From assembly GCF_014698445.1 (NCBI RefSeq), contig NZ_JACJSZ010000008.1:56053-120052 (forward strand): a stretch of 64,000 bases of DNA, given 5' to 3'. The position numbers and the translations under genes were made by a program. The notes beneath the pieces were generated by a model that worked only from the letters and a program-made list of their open reading frames with translations, was not told the origin of the DNA and did no database searches. Of the stretch, positions 52,083 through 62,435 are shown one piece after another (positions within the stretch are counted from its first letter, which is position 1; each line of letters starts with the position of its first letter). The DNA comes from Microcystis elabens FACHB-917 (GTDB lineage: Bacteria; Cyanobacteriota; Cyanobacteriia; PCC-6307; Cyanobiaceae).

Positions 52083-52835
52083 ATGGCACATTCCAGACGC
52101 CACCTGCTGCAACTCCTGGGTCTGGCGGGCGCCGGACTGGCCCTCGACACCCTGGGGCCCCGGGCAGCCGCGGCGGCGGAGGTGGCGGCGGCGGACGGCA
52201 CCCTGGCGGAGCGACTCTCGGTGTGCCGGCCCAGCGGCAACCCGCTGCAGGAACTGCTGCGCCGCAACCGCGACTTCTGCCGCACCTGGCAGGCGGCCGA
52301 GCTCAGCGAGAATCCCCTCGACCGGGCCACCCTGCTGCACGACAGCTGGCCGCTGCACTGCCAGGTGCGGCCTGATGCCCTGGCCGCCGGCCAGCGGCCC
52401 TGGGCCTCGGTGCTCTGCTGCGCCGATTCACGGGTGGCGCCCGAGTGGATCTTCGCCTGCGGTGCCGGCGAGCTGTTCGAGGTGCGCAGCGCCGGCAACA
52501 CGGCCTTCGACGCGGGCGTCGCCTCGCTGGAGTACGCCGTGGCGGAGCTGGCGGTGCCCCTGATCCTGGTGATGGGCCACAGCGGCTGCGGGGCGGTGAC
52601 CGCCGCCATGGCCAGCACCCCGCTCACCCCCCTGCTGGAGGAGCTGGTGGCACCGATCCGGGCGAACCTGCAGCCGGGAGCCGACTTGGTGCAGGCGGTG
52701 CGCCGGAACGCCGCCGCCGCCGCCGCCGCCTTGCCCCGGCGCAGCGCCCTGCTGAGGCAGGCGGTGGCGGCGGGGCGGCTGACCATCCAGGCCGCCTACT
52801 TCGACATCGGCAGCGGCGAAGTGAGCCTGGTGTGA
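52083..52835 (+). CDS. Exported beta-class carbonic anhydrase
   Basis: 250 residues. A twin-arginine style leader ([20 protein letters not shown]) predicts export to the periplasm or lumen. The zinc ligands are Cys113 (CCADSRV, CxDxR motif), His166 and Cys169 (GHSGCGAV). It interconverts CO2 and bicarbonate. It sits with BicA and SbtA within 5 kb, which suggests a role in carbon supply at the membrane. It ends in a 4-bp overlap (GTGA) with the arfB-like gene. Confidence 0.93.
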   Translation: MAHSRRHLLQLLGLAGAGLALDTLGPRAAAAAEVAAADGTLAERLSVCRPSGNPLQELLRRNRDFCRTWQAAELSENPLDRATLLHDSWPLHCQVRPDALAAGQRPWASVLCCADSRVAPEWIFACGAGELFEVRSAGNTAFDAGVASLEYAVAELAVPLILVMGHSGCGAVTAAMASTPLTPLLEELVAPIRANLQPGADLVQAVRRNAAAAAAALPRRSALLRQAVAAGRLTIQAAYFDIGSGEVSLV

Positions 52836-53284
52836 GCGGCGATCTGCCCCTCGGCGAGGGGCCGGGGCTCCCGCCCGGCCTGGTGATCCCGGCGGCCGAG
52901 CTGGGCTGGCGCTTCTCGCGGGCCTCCGGGCCCGGCGGCCAGGGGGTGAACACCACCGACTCCCGGGTGGAGCTGGTGTACGACCTGGCCGCCAGCGACG
53001 CCCTGCCCACCGCCCTGCGGGAGCGGGCCCTGCGGCGGCTGGCGAGCCGGCTCACCCCGGCGGGCCTGGTGGTGGTGGCGGCGGAGCACCGCTCCCAGTG
53101 GCAGAACCGTCAGGCGGCCCAGAAGCGCCTGGCGGAGCTGCTCCAGGCGGCGATGGCACCACCGCCGCCGCCCCGCCGGCCGACCAAACCCAGCCGGGGC
53201 TCGGTGGAGCGGCGGCTGAAGGCCAAACGGCAGCGGGGGTCGCTCAAGAGCCGGCGGCGGCAGGGCCCGGCTGAGGAGACCTAG
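52832..53284 (+). CDS. arfB: ArfB-like peptidyl-tRNA hydrolase (GGQ domain)
   Basis: 150 residues from a GTG at 52832. The release-factor GGQ motif is GPGGQGVN, with TDSRVEL after it. The basic C-terminus (RRLKAKRQRGSLKSRRR) is the ribosome-binding tail of ArfB/YaeJ rescue factors. It frees stalled ribosomes. Its last 41 bp overlap the converging mazG gene. Confidence 0.92.
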   Translation: MSGDLPLGEGPGLPPGLVIPAAELGWRFSRASGPGGQGVNTTDSRVELVYDLAASDALPTALRERALRRLASRLTPAGLVVVAAEHRSQWQNRQAAQKRLAELLQAAMAPPPPPRRPTKPSRGSVERRLKAKRQRGSLKSRRRQGPAEET

Positions 53285-54137
53285 GGCCGGGATCCTGCTC
53301 AGCGCGGATCTGGGCCTTGGCCGCCTGCCAGTGGCCCTCCAGCTCGGCGAGGCCGCGGCCGGCCAGATCGCCCCCCAGGACCGCCTCCACCCGGGAGAAG
53401 CGGTCGAGGAAGCGGCGGTTGGTGCCCGCCAGTCCCTCCTCCGGGTCCAGGCCGCACCAGCGGGCCACGTTCACCAGGGTGAAGAGCACATCGCCCAGCT
53501 CCTCCTGGGCATGGGCCCGGTCGCCGCTGGCCACCGCCTCCCGCAGCTCGTCCAGCTCCTCCTGCACCTTGGCCCACACCCCATCAATGGCCTCCCACTC
53601 GAAGCCGGCGGCGGCGGCCTTGCGGGAGATGGTCATGGCGCCGGCCAGGGCGGGCTGGCCACGCAGCTTCTCGGCCAGGCGGTCGCTGAGGGGGCTGGCG
53701 GTGGCCGGCACCCGGCGCTCGGCGGCCTTGATGGCCTCCCAGCTCCGGCGCACGGCCTCCGGGTCGACGGTCCGCTCCGCCGCCGGATCGAACACGTGCG
53801 GATGGCGGCGCACCAGCTTGGCGGCGATGCCGCGGGCGATGGCGTCCAGATCGAAGCGCCCCGCCTCGCTGGCGATGCGGGCGTGCAGGACCACCTGCAG
53901 CAGCAGGTCACCCAGCTCCTCGGCCAGGTGGTCGTCGTCGCCGCGGCGGATCGCATCGGCCACCTCGTGGGCCTCCTCGAGCACGTAGGGGATCAGGGAG
54001 GCGTGGGTCTGGGCCAGGTCCCAGGGGCAGCCGCCCTGGGGATCCCGCAACCGATCCACGATCGCCACCAGTTCCGAGAGGGCCGCGAGGGTCGCCCGGT
54101 CGTCTGGCGAGGCGGCGTTTGGCCGGGGATCGGTCAT
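53244..54137 (-). CDS. mazG: Nucleoside triphosphate pyrophosphohydrolase MazG
   Basis: 297 residues. Two MazG domains are seen. The first is CPWDLAQTHASLIPYVLEEA followed by the EELGDLLLQVV metal motif. The second is AHAQEELGDVLFTLVN. It hydrolyses NTPs and can lower ppGpp. It follows bicA on the same strand, with 12 bp between them. Confidence 0.94.
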   Translation of the reverse strand: MTDPRPNAASPDDRATLAALSELVAIVDRLRDPQGGCPWDLAQTHASLIPYVLEEAHEVADAIRRGDDDHLAEELGDLLLQVVLHARIASEAGRFDLDAIARGIAAKLVRRHPHVFDPAAERTVDPEAVRRSWEAIKAAERRVPATASPLSDRLAEKLRGQPALAGAMTISRKAAAAGFEWEAIDGVWAKVQEELDELREAVASGDRAHAQEELGDVLFTLVNVARWCGLDPEEGLAGTNRRFLDRFSRVEAVLGGDLAGRGLAELEGHWQAAKAQIRAEQDPGPRSPQPGPAAAGS

Positions 54138-54149
54138 CGCGGGGGGGGA

Positions 54150-55853
54150 TCAGGCCAGGGAAGCCACCGCCTGCCTGAGGGCATCATGGCGGCTGAGGCT
54201 GGTGCGCTCCTCGGGCAGCTTGGCGTAGAGGCCGAGCTTCTCGAGTCGCTGGCGGGTGGTGCCGCTGGCACCCACCACGAACACCTGGCGGCCCTTTTCG
54301 ATCGCCTCCTCGACGGCCAGTTCGACGGCCAGGGCCGCGGTGACCCCGAGGTGGGACACCTCGGTGAGATCGAACACCACGACCCTGCAATCCCCGATGG
54401 CGTTGTGTTCGCGGCCGATGGCCTTGGCGACCCCGAAGATCATGGCGCCGGTGAGCTGGAACAGCAGCACCTGCCCCTTGCCCTGATCCAGCAGGGTCTT
54501 CTCCTCCGGGTCGAGCAGCAGGTCACCGTCGCCGGTGGAGACCGACTTGACCGACTTGCTCTGCAGCGCGCTCATCTTGTCGATCGTGAGGATGTTGGCG
54601 ATGAACACGCCGATGCCCACGGCGGCGATCAGATCCACCAGGACGGTGAGCGCGATCACCAGATACATGATCAGCGCCCCGGTGATCGAGATGCGGTGGG
54701 CCCGCTTGAGGAAGCCCCAGTCGACGATGTCGAAACCGACCTTGAGGGCGATGCCGGCGAGGACGGCCTGGGGGATCTGGCTCGCCAGGCGGGCGCCAGC
54801 CAGGATCACCAGCATCAGGATCAGGGCGCGGCTGATGCCGGAGAGGGCGCTGCGGCCCCCCGCCTGGATGTTGACCACGGTGCCCATGGTGGCGCCGGCT
54901 CCGGCGATGCCGCCGAACAGGCCGGAGGCCAGGTTGCCGAGCCCCTGGCCGATCAGTTCCTTGTTGGAGTCGTGCTCGGTGCGGGTGATGCTGTCGGCGA
55001 TCACGGCGGTGAGCAGGGCGTCGATGCAGCCGAGCATGCCCAGCACGGCGGCGTCGATCAGCATCACCCGGAGCTGGGGCAGGGCGAAATGCGGCAGCTG
55101 AAGGCTGGGGAACCCGGAGGCGATCTCACCGATGCGGCGGATGCCCTCGCCGCCGGCGTCAGCCCCGGCACCGCCGGTGAGCAGGGTGAGGGAGAGGACC
55201 GTGCCGAGCACCAGGGCGATCAGCTGGGGCGGCGCGATCTTCTTGACCTTGGCCGGGGTGAACCAGAGGATCGCCAGGGTGACCACCGCCAGGGTGACTT
55301 CCGCCGGGCGGGCGTTGGCGAACAGGGAGGGAAGGGTGGTGAGGGTGCCCATGACACCCCCCTTGGGGATGGCCTGGCCGAGAAAGGGGCCAAGCTGCAG
55401 CACCATCAGGATGATGCCGATGCCGCTCATGAAGCCCGAGATCACCGTGTAGGGCATCTGGGTGATGTACCGACCCAGCTTCAGCAGACCGAAGATGATC
55501 TGGAACACGCCCGCCAGCATCACCACGGTGAAGGCCATGGCCAGACCGTTCTCCGGATCCTGGGCGGTGAGGCTGGCGATGACGGCCGTCATCACCACCG
55601 TCATCGGTCCGGTGGGCTCGGAGATCAGGGTGGGGGTTCCGCCGAACAGGGCCGCGAACAGCCCGACCAGCACGGCCCCCCAGAGGCCGGCAGCGGCGCC
55701 GGCACCCGAGGCCACACCGAAGGCCAGGGCCATCGGCAGGGCGATCACCGCCGCCGTGACCCCTCCGAACAGGTCCCCCTTGATGTTGCTGGTGCTGATG
55801 TGGTTCAGCAGGCGGAGAGTGGGCGGCCGAGGGGACGCCGAATCGGTGGCCAT
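54150..55853 (-). CDS. bicA: SulP-family Na+-dependent bicarbonate transporter BicA
   Basis: 567 residues from the ATG at 55853. The membrane domain has the SulP signature GDLFGGVTAAVIALPMALAF, then FGGTPTLISEPTGPMTVV and LGMLGCIDALLTAVIADSIT. These stretches agree closely with BicA of Synechococcus PCC 7002 as I recall it. A C-terminal STAS domain starts near residue 450 (VLLFQLTGAMIFGVAKAI). It gives high-flux, low-affinity bicarbonate uptake. mazG follows it. Confidence 0.93.
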   Translation of the reverse strand: MATDSASPRPPTLRLLNHISTSNIKGDLFGGVTAAVIALPMALAFGVASGAGAAAGLWGAVLVGLFAALFGGTPTLISEPTGPMTVVMTAVIASLTAQDPENGLAMAFTVVMLAGVFQIIFGLLKLGRYITQMPYTVISGFMSGIGIILMVLQLGPFLGQAIPKGGVMGTLTTLPSLFANARPAEVTLAVVTLAILWFTPAKVKKIAPPQLIALVLGTVLSLTLLTGGAGADAGGEGIRRIGEIASGFPSLQLPHFALPQLRVMLIDAAVLGMLGCIDALLTAVIADSITRTEHDSNKELIGQGLGNLASGLFGGIAGAGATMGTVVNIQAGGRSALSGISRALILMLVILAGARLASQIPQAVLAGIALKVGFDIVDWGFLKRAHRISITGALIMYLVIALTVLVDLIAAVGIGVFIANILTIDKMSALQSKSVKSVSTGDGDLLLDPEEKTLLDQGKGQVLLFQLTGAMIFGVAKAIGREHNAIGDCRVVVFDLTEVSHLGVTAALAVELAVEEAIEKGRQVFVVGASGTTRQRLEKLGLYAKLPEERTSLSRHDALRQAVASLA

Positions 55854-56487
55854 CACTACAGACAGGTGTGGTGGGCGCAACCATAGGGGTTACTCACCCC
55901 CTCTGGGTGTCGTCGGCCGTCTCAGGGCCAGGTCCGATGAGAATCGCAATCTTGCGCCAGCTCGGCCAGCCCTCCCTGTCGTCAAGCTTCCGCCTGTCTC
56001 GCTGTGAACCCATCCGGCGGCGGTAGCGCCGTATCGGCCCTCAAGAAGGGCGCCCTGGCGATGACAACCGCCACGCCATTGATGCCCTGACGATGCGAAG
56101 CCGGACGCACATCTTCAGAAGCTCCACCATTTCCTCCCTAGACCAGAGTCCTTGAAACAGCTGGGTTTTCCCCATAGCAGGACGTAGTCACCAGACCAGC
56201 CTCAGCTTCACTCTTCATCCTCGCAGCCAGCGGCCAGAACACATCTCAACAGGCAGCAGGAAAGTATGTCCTCATCGCCGAGGGGCCGTCGCGGACATCG
56301 CTTCTTCCTGGGACGCTGTAAAGGGAGTACAGGCGCATAGCAGAACTCTTACCCTGGGTTTCTTGCACGCCATTCTTCATCCAAATTCGCAGTGATAACA
56401 ATGTCTTATGGCTGTCATCGCCCCGACATCGGCTTTCCGCGCCTGCTACCTTCCACTCGTTAATTACAGGAGTTACGAACTCACAAC
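55854..56487 (+). promoter_or_regulatory. Intergenic region between bicA and sbtA
   Basis: 634 bp without a convincing gene. It must hold the divergent promoters of bicA and sbtA. It is less GC-rich towards the sbtA side. A GCCCT-CAAGA-AGGGC inverted repeat lies near 56037. A TTAATTAC stretch followed by AGGAG lies just before sbtA. In other cyanobacteria these genes answer to carbon limitation through CcmR or CmpR, but I see no site I would assign. Confidence 0.5.
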
Positions 56488-57495
56488 GTGGAATTCATCT
56501 CCGATTTCATCCCGCTTTTCCTGAAGCAGCTTCAGTCCCCGACCCTCGGATTTCTGATCGGGGGCATCATCGTTGCCTCCCTGGGCAGTCAGCTTGCCAT
56601 CCCGGATTCGATCTACAAGTTCATCAGCTTCTTCCTGCTGATGAAGATCGGCCTGACTGGCGGCATCGCCATTCGCAATTCGAATCCCAGCGAAATCTTC
56701 CTGCCGGCGCTTGCAGCGGTGCTCCTCGGCATCGTCATCGTCTTCATCGCTCGCTGGACTCTCGGCAAGATGCCAGGCATCAGTGTCCCGGACGCTGTGG
56801 CCACCGGGGGGCTGTTCGGCGCGGTGAGCGGATCCACCCTGGCGGCGGTGCTGCCGCAGCTGGACACCGCCAAGATCCCCTATGAGGCCTGGTCGGCGGC
56901 CCTCTACCCCTTCATGGACATTCCGGCGCTTGTGACGGCGATCGTGGTGGCGAGCGTCTACCTGAGCAAGAAAACCGGCCACACCTCCGAGCAGGTCGAG
57001 ATCTGGCCGATCATCAAGGAAAGCATCCAGAGCTCGGCCGTCACTTCTCTGCTGCTGGGTGTGGCTCTGGGCATTCTCACCAAGCCGGAGCCGGTCTACG
57101 AGAGCTTCTTTGACCCCCTGTTCCGCGGCTTCCTGTCGATTCTGATGATCATCATGGGGATGGAGGCGGCCCAGCGGATGAATGAGCTTCGCAAGGTGGC
57201 CCAGTGGTTTGCCATCTATGCGTTCTTTGCCCCCATCCTGCATGGTTTTCTGGCCTTCGGCCTTGGCCTTGTCATCCACAAGATCACCGGCTTCAGCATC
57301 GGTGGCGCGGTCGTCCTGGCGGTGATCGCCGCTTCCAGCTCGGACATCTCCGGCCCCCCCACCCTTCGTGCCGGTATCCCCTCGGCCAATCCTTCGGCCT
57401 ACATCGGTGCGTCCACGGCCATCGGAACGCCTGTGGCGATCGCCGTCTGCATCCCACTGTTCATCGGGATTGCAGAGGTGCTTCTCGGCAAGTAA
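56488..57495 (+). CDS. sbtA: Sodium-dependent bicarbonate transporter SbtA
   Basis: 335 residues from a GTG at 56488. Motifs are [39 protein letters not shown] and [14 protein letters not shown], as in SbtA. It is a high-affinity Na+/HCO3- symporter in the plasma membrane. The protein is shorter than the about 370 residues of the Synechocystis form, as in alpha-cyanobacteria. sbtB follows after 53 bp. Confidence 0.95.
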   Translation: MEFISDFIPLFLKQLQSPTLGFLIGGIIVASLGSQLAIPDSIYKFISFFLLMKIGLTGGIAIRNSNPSEIFLPALAAVLLGIVIVFIARWTLGKMPGISVPDAVATGGLFGAVSGSTLAAVLPQLDTAKIPYEAWSAALYPFMDIPALVTAIVVASVYLSKKTGHTSEQVEIWPIIKESIQSSAVTSLLLGVALGILTKPEPVYESFFDPLFRGFLSILMIIMGMEAAQRMNELRKVAQWFAIYAFFAPILHGFLAFGLGLVIHKITGFSIGGAVVLAVIAASSSDISGPPTLRAGIPSANPSAYIGASTAIGTPVAIAVCIPLFIGIAEVLLGK

Positions 57496-57548
57496 AGTCT
57501 GCCATCACAACCAACTCTTTCATCACAACCAATCAAGAGACGAAGATC

Positions 57549-57863
57549 ATGAGTCAACAGGTCTGGAAACTGGTGATCGTTGCAGAGGAAATCCTCTCCA
57601 AGAAACTCATCAAACTCATCAAGGCAGCCGGTGCCACCGGTTACACGGTGAATGCCGCCGGTGGTGAAGGCAGCCGCAACGTGCGCTCCACCGGAGAACC
57701 CAGCGTGTCGCACACTCTCTCCAATGTGAAGATCGAAGTACTCACTGGCACCCGCGAGCTGGCCGACAAGATCACCCATGAGATCGAAGCCAAGTATTAC
57801 GCGGACTTCTCGATCATCACTTACATCTACCAGGTGGAAGCCCTGCGGGATCACAAGTTCTGA
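57549..57863 (+). CDS. sbtB: PII-like regulator of SbtA, SbtB
   Basis: 104 residues from the ATG at 57549. PII-like ferredoxin-fold protein ([38 protein letters not shown]). It binds adenine nucleotides and modulates SbtA. It ends at VEALRDHKF and lacks the C-terminal CGPxGC redox loop found in the Synechocystis protein, matching the shorter form known from Cyanobium. Confidence 0.95.
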   Translation: MSQQVWKLVIVAEEILSKKLIKLIKAAGATGYTVNAAGGEGSRNVRSTGEPSVSHTLSNVKIEVLTGTRELADKITHEIEAKYYADFSIITYIYQVEALRDHKF

Positions 57864-58074
57864 TCCGCCAGGCCGCCTGGATCACTCCGTTCCATGGCCC
57901 CAGGAGGCCCAGCTGGCCCAGGCCCTCGCCTGCCCGTCTGCGCCCCCAAGGATCACGGGCATTGATCACCACTGCTGATCGGACCGATCACTGTCTCCAG
58001 TGGGTTCTGGCGTGTTCCAGGCAACCGATCGCTCTCGATTCCACTAAAACTGCTGCCACCCTGCTCTCCCCCGG

Positions 58075-59415
58075 ATGGATTTTTTGCCAACGCTGCTGAT
58101 GGAAGTCGGCAGCCACCAGGTTGAAGTGACGGAAACCCTGATCGGGGTCGGCCGTTTTCTCGTGATTTTCGTGGCCGCCCGCTTCATGGCGGAACTGATG
58201 GTGCGGCTCCAGCTGCCCACCATCCTCGGCGAACTGGTCGCCGGGGTGATCATCGGCGCCTCCGGTCTCCACCTGGTGGTGCCCCCCGAGGCCCAGGCCC
58301 AGCTGAGTGCCGGCCTGCTCGGGCTGGTCAGCTCCCTGGGCGGAGTGACGCCGGACACGGTCTCCTCCATCTACAACGAAACCTTCTCCAGCCTCCAGGT
58401 GGTGGCCGAGCTCGGCCTGTTCTCCCTGCTGTTCCTCACAGGCCTGGAAAGCGAGCTGGATGAACTGGTGGCCGTCGGCATCCAGGCCGGCACCGTGGCC
58501 TTCACCGGGGTGGTGCTGCCCTTCGCCCTCGGCACCGCCGGCCTCTACTACCTGTTTCACGTGCCGTTCATTCCGGCGGTCTTCGCCGGTGCCGCCATGA
58601 CGGCCACCTCCATCGGCATCACGGCGAGCGTGTTCGGGGAGCTGCAGTGGCTGAAGCGCAAGGAGGGCCAGATCGTCATCGGCGCCGCCGTGCTCGACGA
58701 CATCCTCGGGATCGTCATCCTGGCGGTGGTGGTCTCCCTGGCCGGCGGCGGTTCCTTCACCCTCGGACCGGTCGTGAAGCTGTGCGTCGCGGCGGTGATC
58801 TTCGTGGCCGTCGCCCTGGCGCTCAGCCGTTTCGCCGCCCCCGCCTTCGACTGGGTGGTCGACCACCTCAAGGCCCCCGGCGATGTGGCGGTGGCCAGCT
58901 TCGTGGTGCTCACCCTCTGCTGCTTCGCCGCCCAGGCCATCGGCCTGGAGGCCGCCCTGGGGGCCTTCGCCGCCGGCCTGATCCTCAGCGCCTCCAAGCA
59001 CACCCACGACATCGAAGCCGCCGTCAAACCGCTGGTCGCCCTCTTCGCCACGGTGTTCTTCGTGCTGATCGGCACCGGCATGGACCTCTCGGTGCTCAAC
59101 CCCTTCGATCCCGCCAACCGCGAGGGGCTGGTGGTGGCCCTGTTCCTGCTGGTGGTGGCCGTGGCCGGCAAGGTGGCCGCCGGCTGGACCTACACCACCC
59201 AGGAGCCCACCAACCGGCTGGTGGTGGGTCTGGGGATGATGCCCCGCGGCGAGGTGGGTCTGATCTTCCTGGGCCTGGGCACCCAGGCCGGCATCCTCAC
59301 CCCGGCCCTGGAAGCCGCCATCCTGTTGATGGTGATCGGCACCACCTTCCTGGCACCGATCCTGCTGCGGCTCGTGATCGGTGGTCAGAAGGAGGCGGCA
59401 CCTCAGCCCGGCTGA
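58075..59415 (+). CDS. CPA2-family Na+/H+ antiporter
   Basis: 446 residues with about 11-13 hydrophobic segments. The ion-binding pair Asp208-Asp209 (AAVLDDILGIVIL) marks an electrogenic Na+/H+ exchanger, related to NapA/NhaS3. It follows sbtB by 211 bp, a gap with only a weak hairpin at 57862-57883. Exporting Na+ would feed the Na+-driven bicarbonate transporters. Confidence 0.92.
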   Translation: MDFLPTLLMEVGSHQVEVTETLIGVGRFLVIFVAARFMAELMVRLQLPTILGELVAGVIIGASGLHLVVPPEAQAQLSAGLLGLVSSLGGVTPDTVSSIYNETFSSLQVVAELGLFSLLFLTGLESELDELVAVGIQAGTVAFTGVVLPFALGTAGLYYLFHVPFIPAVFAGAAMTATSIGITASVFGELQWLKRKEGQIVIGAAVLDDILGIVILAVVVSLAGGGSFTLGPVVKLCVAAVIFVAVALALSRFAAPAFDWVVDHLKAPGDVAVASFVVLTLCCFAAQAIGLEAALGAFAAGLILSASKHTHDIEAAVKPLVALFATVFFVLIGTGMDLSVLNPFDPANREGLVVALFLLVVAVAGKVAAGWTYTTQEPTNRLVVGLGMMPRGEVGLIFLGLGTQAGILTPALEAAILLMVIGTTFLAPILLRLVIGGQKEAAPQPG

Positions 59416-59481
59416 GCCGCCTTCCGCCCCATCCGATTCACCGCCCGGCCGGGTATTCCCCGGTAGTCTCCACCACCTCCC

Positions 59482-60453
<972 letters not shown>

Positions 60454-60500
60454 AGCCCCGCCCCGCCAAACGCCGCCCCAACCCCCGCAACCCTCCCCCG

Positions 60501-61598
60501 ATGACCAGCGCCACCGATCTGCACCGGAACGTGCAGGAGTACTACGGCACCACCCTGAGCAGCAGCGCCGACCTGCGCACGAGCGCCTGCTGCGATGCCA
60601 GCAGCGTGCCGCCGGCGCTGCGCCCCCTGCTGGCCCGCATCCACCCCGAGGTGCTGAGCCGCTACTACGGCTGCGGTCTGGTGGCGCCGCCGCTGCTTGA
60701 CGGCCTGCGGGTGCTCGACCTGGGCTGCGGCAGCGGCCGCGACGTGTACCTGCTGGCCCAGCTGGTGGGGGCCGGCGGCGCGGTGGTGGGCCTCGACATG
60801 ACGCCGGAACAGCTGGAGGTGGCCCGGCGCCATGCCGACCACCACGCCGAGGTGTTCGGCCACGCCAATGTGCGCTTCCTCGAGGGCCGCATCGAGCAGC
60901 TCGACGAGCTGCCCCTGGAGCCCGGCAGCTTCGATCTGGTGATCTCCAACTGCGTGGTCAACCTGTCGGCCGACAAGCTGGCGGTGCTCAGCGGGGTGCG
61001 GCGGCTGCTGAAGCCCGGCGGCGAGTTCTTCTTCGCCGATGTGTATGCGGATCGGCGGGTGCCCGAGGCCCTGCGCCACGATCCGGTGCTGCACGGGGAG
61101 TGCCTCAGCGGCGCCCTCTACTGGAACGACTTCCTGCGGCTGGCGCGCCAGGCCGGTTTCGCCGATCCGCGCCTGGTGGACGACCGCCGCCTGGAGATCA
61201 CCGACCCGGAGCTGGCCGCACGCACAGGCGCGATCCGGTTCTTCTCCGCCACCTACCGGCTGTTCAACATCGAGGCGCTGGAGGACGCCTGCGAAGACCA
61301 CGGCCAGGCGGTGATCTACCGCGGCAGCATCGCCGGCCACCCCGACGCCCTACCCTTCGACAAGCACCACCAGATCGAGACCGGCCGGGTGTTTCCGGTC
61401 TGCGGCAACACCTTCCGGATGCTGGCCGAGAGCCGCCTGGCGCCCCACTTCACGTTCATCGGTGATTTCAGCCGCCACTACGGCCTGTTCGAGGGCTGCG
61501 GCAGCGCCCTCCCCTTCGACGCCACCGCGCCGACTACCGCCGACGGGAGCGCCGCTGCGCCGGCCCCCGCCCCTGCCAGCGGCGGCTCCTGCTGCTGA
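60501..61598 (+). CDS. arsM: Arsenite methyltransferase ArsM
   Basis: 365 residues from the ATG at 60501. The SAM motif is VLDLGCGSGRDVYLLA. Arsenite-binding cysteines appear as SACCDASS (30-31), VISNCVVNLS and VFPVCGNTF. The C-terminus ends GGSCC. It methylates As(III). With ArsS it gives an arsenosugar route. Its last 65 bp overlap the converging DUF2227 gene. Confidence 0.93.
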   Translation: MTSATDLHRNVQEYYGTTLSSSADLRTSACCDASSVPPALRPLLARIHPEVLSRYYGCGLVAPPLLDGLRVLDLGCGSGRDVYLLAQLVGAGGAVVGLDMTPEQLEVARRHADHHAEVFGHANVRFLEGRIEQLDELPLEPGSFDLVISNCVVNLSADKLAVLSGVRRLLKPGGEFFFADVYADRRVPEALRHDPVLHGECLSGALYWNDFLRLARQAGFADPRLVDDRRLEITDPELAARTGAIRFFSATYRLFNIEALEDACEDHGQAVIYRGSIAGHPDALPFDKHHQIETGRVFPVCGNTFRMLAESRLAPHFTFIGDFSRHYGLFEGCGSALPFDATAPTTADGSAAAPAPAPASGGSCC

Positions 61599-62106
61599 GA
61601 CGACCCCACCGGCGGCCCAGGGCGCGCAGGGGCCGCGGCAGCCGCGGGATCGGGTCGCCGTCCTGGAGCAGATGCAGCCAGCTGCTGGCCTCCAAGCCCA
61701 CGACGGCGGCGATCAGCAGGGGCCGGTGGGAGCCCCAGAGCTCTCCGCCCCGCTGCAGCAGCTCCCCAGGCGCCGGGGCACCCAGGGGCTGGAGCGCCGC
61801 GCAGGCCGCGACCACCAGCACCGCCAGCCACAGCAGCCGCAGGCCGGTGCCCAGCAGGGGACTGTGGGAGAGCAGGGAGCGGTGGCTGAGCAGGCGCCGG
61901 TAGGGCCACCAAAGCAGCCGCAGGGGGCCCCAGCGGCGGGTGGCGTTGGAGCGGGTGTCGAGGTCGGGGGAGAGCCAGAGGCCGCCAAGCAGGAAGGCGC
62001 CGGTGGCGACGGCCACCCCCGCCGGCCCCAGGCCAGGCCACCACAGCAGGCCGAAGGGCAGGGCCAGCCAGCGGGTGGCGCGATCGTGGCGGCGGCCGCT
62101 GGCCAT
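61534..62106 (-). CDS. DUF2227 membrane protein, putative metal-binding
   Basis: 190 residues. Conserved DUF2227 motifs are GRRHDRATRW, LGGLWLSPDLDTRS, LSHRSLLSHSPLLG and SSWLHLLQDGDP. The His/Asp set suggests metal binding, with several hydrophobic segments. Function unknown. It converges on arsM with a 65-bp overlap. The tail is Arg/Ser-rich. Confidence 0.85.
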   Translation of the reverse strand: MASGRRHDRATRWLALPFGLLWWPGLGPAGVAVATGAFLLGGLWLSPDLDTRSNATRRWGPLRLLWWPYRRLLSHRSLLSHSPLLGTGLRLLWLAVLVVAACAALQPLGAPAPGELLQRGGELWGSHRPLLIAAVVGLEASSWLHLLQDGDPIPRLPRPLRALGRRWGRLSSRSRRWQGRGPAQRRSRRR

Positions 62107-62207
62107 GGCCGGGCTCCGGACGCTGCCGGCAAGGTACCGGGCTCCGGCCTCCGGCCCCAGCCCCGGCGCCTGCCCGGTTGCGCCCCCTCCGCCAGAATGG
62201 CAAGACC

Positions 62208-62279
<72 letters not shown>

Positions 62280-62347
62280 TCGCCAGAAACGAGCGGGGAT
62301 CTGGAGTTTAGGCAAGTCCCCACAGGCTGGCTTACCGACACAAGTCC

Positions 62348-62374
62348 GAGACCCGCTGCAAGAGAACGGGTCTC
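62348..62374 (+). terminator. Hairpin downstream of tRNA-Val
   Basis: GAGACCCG (62348-62355) pairs with CGGGTCTC (62367-62374) around an 11-base loop. There is no T tract, so a terminator role is tentative. It is about 70 bp past the tRNA. Confidence 0.45.
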
Positions 62375-62435
62375 ATCGCATTGGGTGGGCAGGTAGCCAT
62401 GAGCGCGTGGGGCTGCGAAACCAATCCAAGTCCCC

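Noticed and set aside
53331..55886. An 851-codon plus-strand open frame
   Set aside because: It lies opposite mazG and bicA, both with clear motifs. The His/Asp/Gly-rich translation has no domain.
55920..56060. Short open frame of about 29 codons starting near 55937
   Set aside because: No ribosome site, no recognisable protein, and it lies in the bicA-sbtA promoter region.
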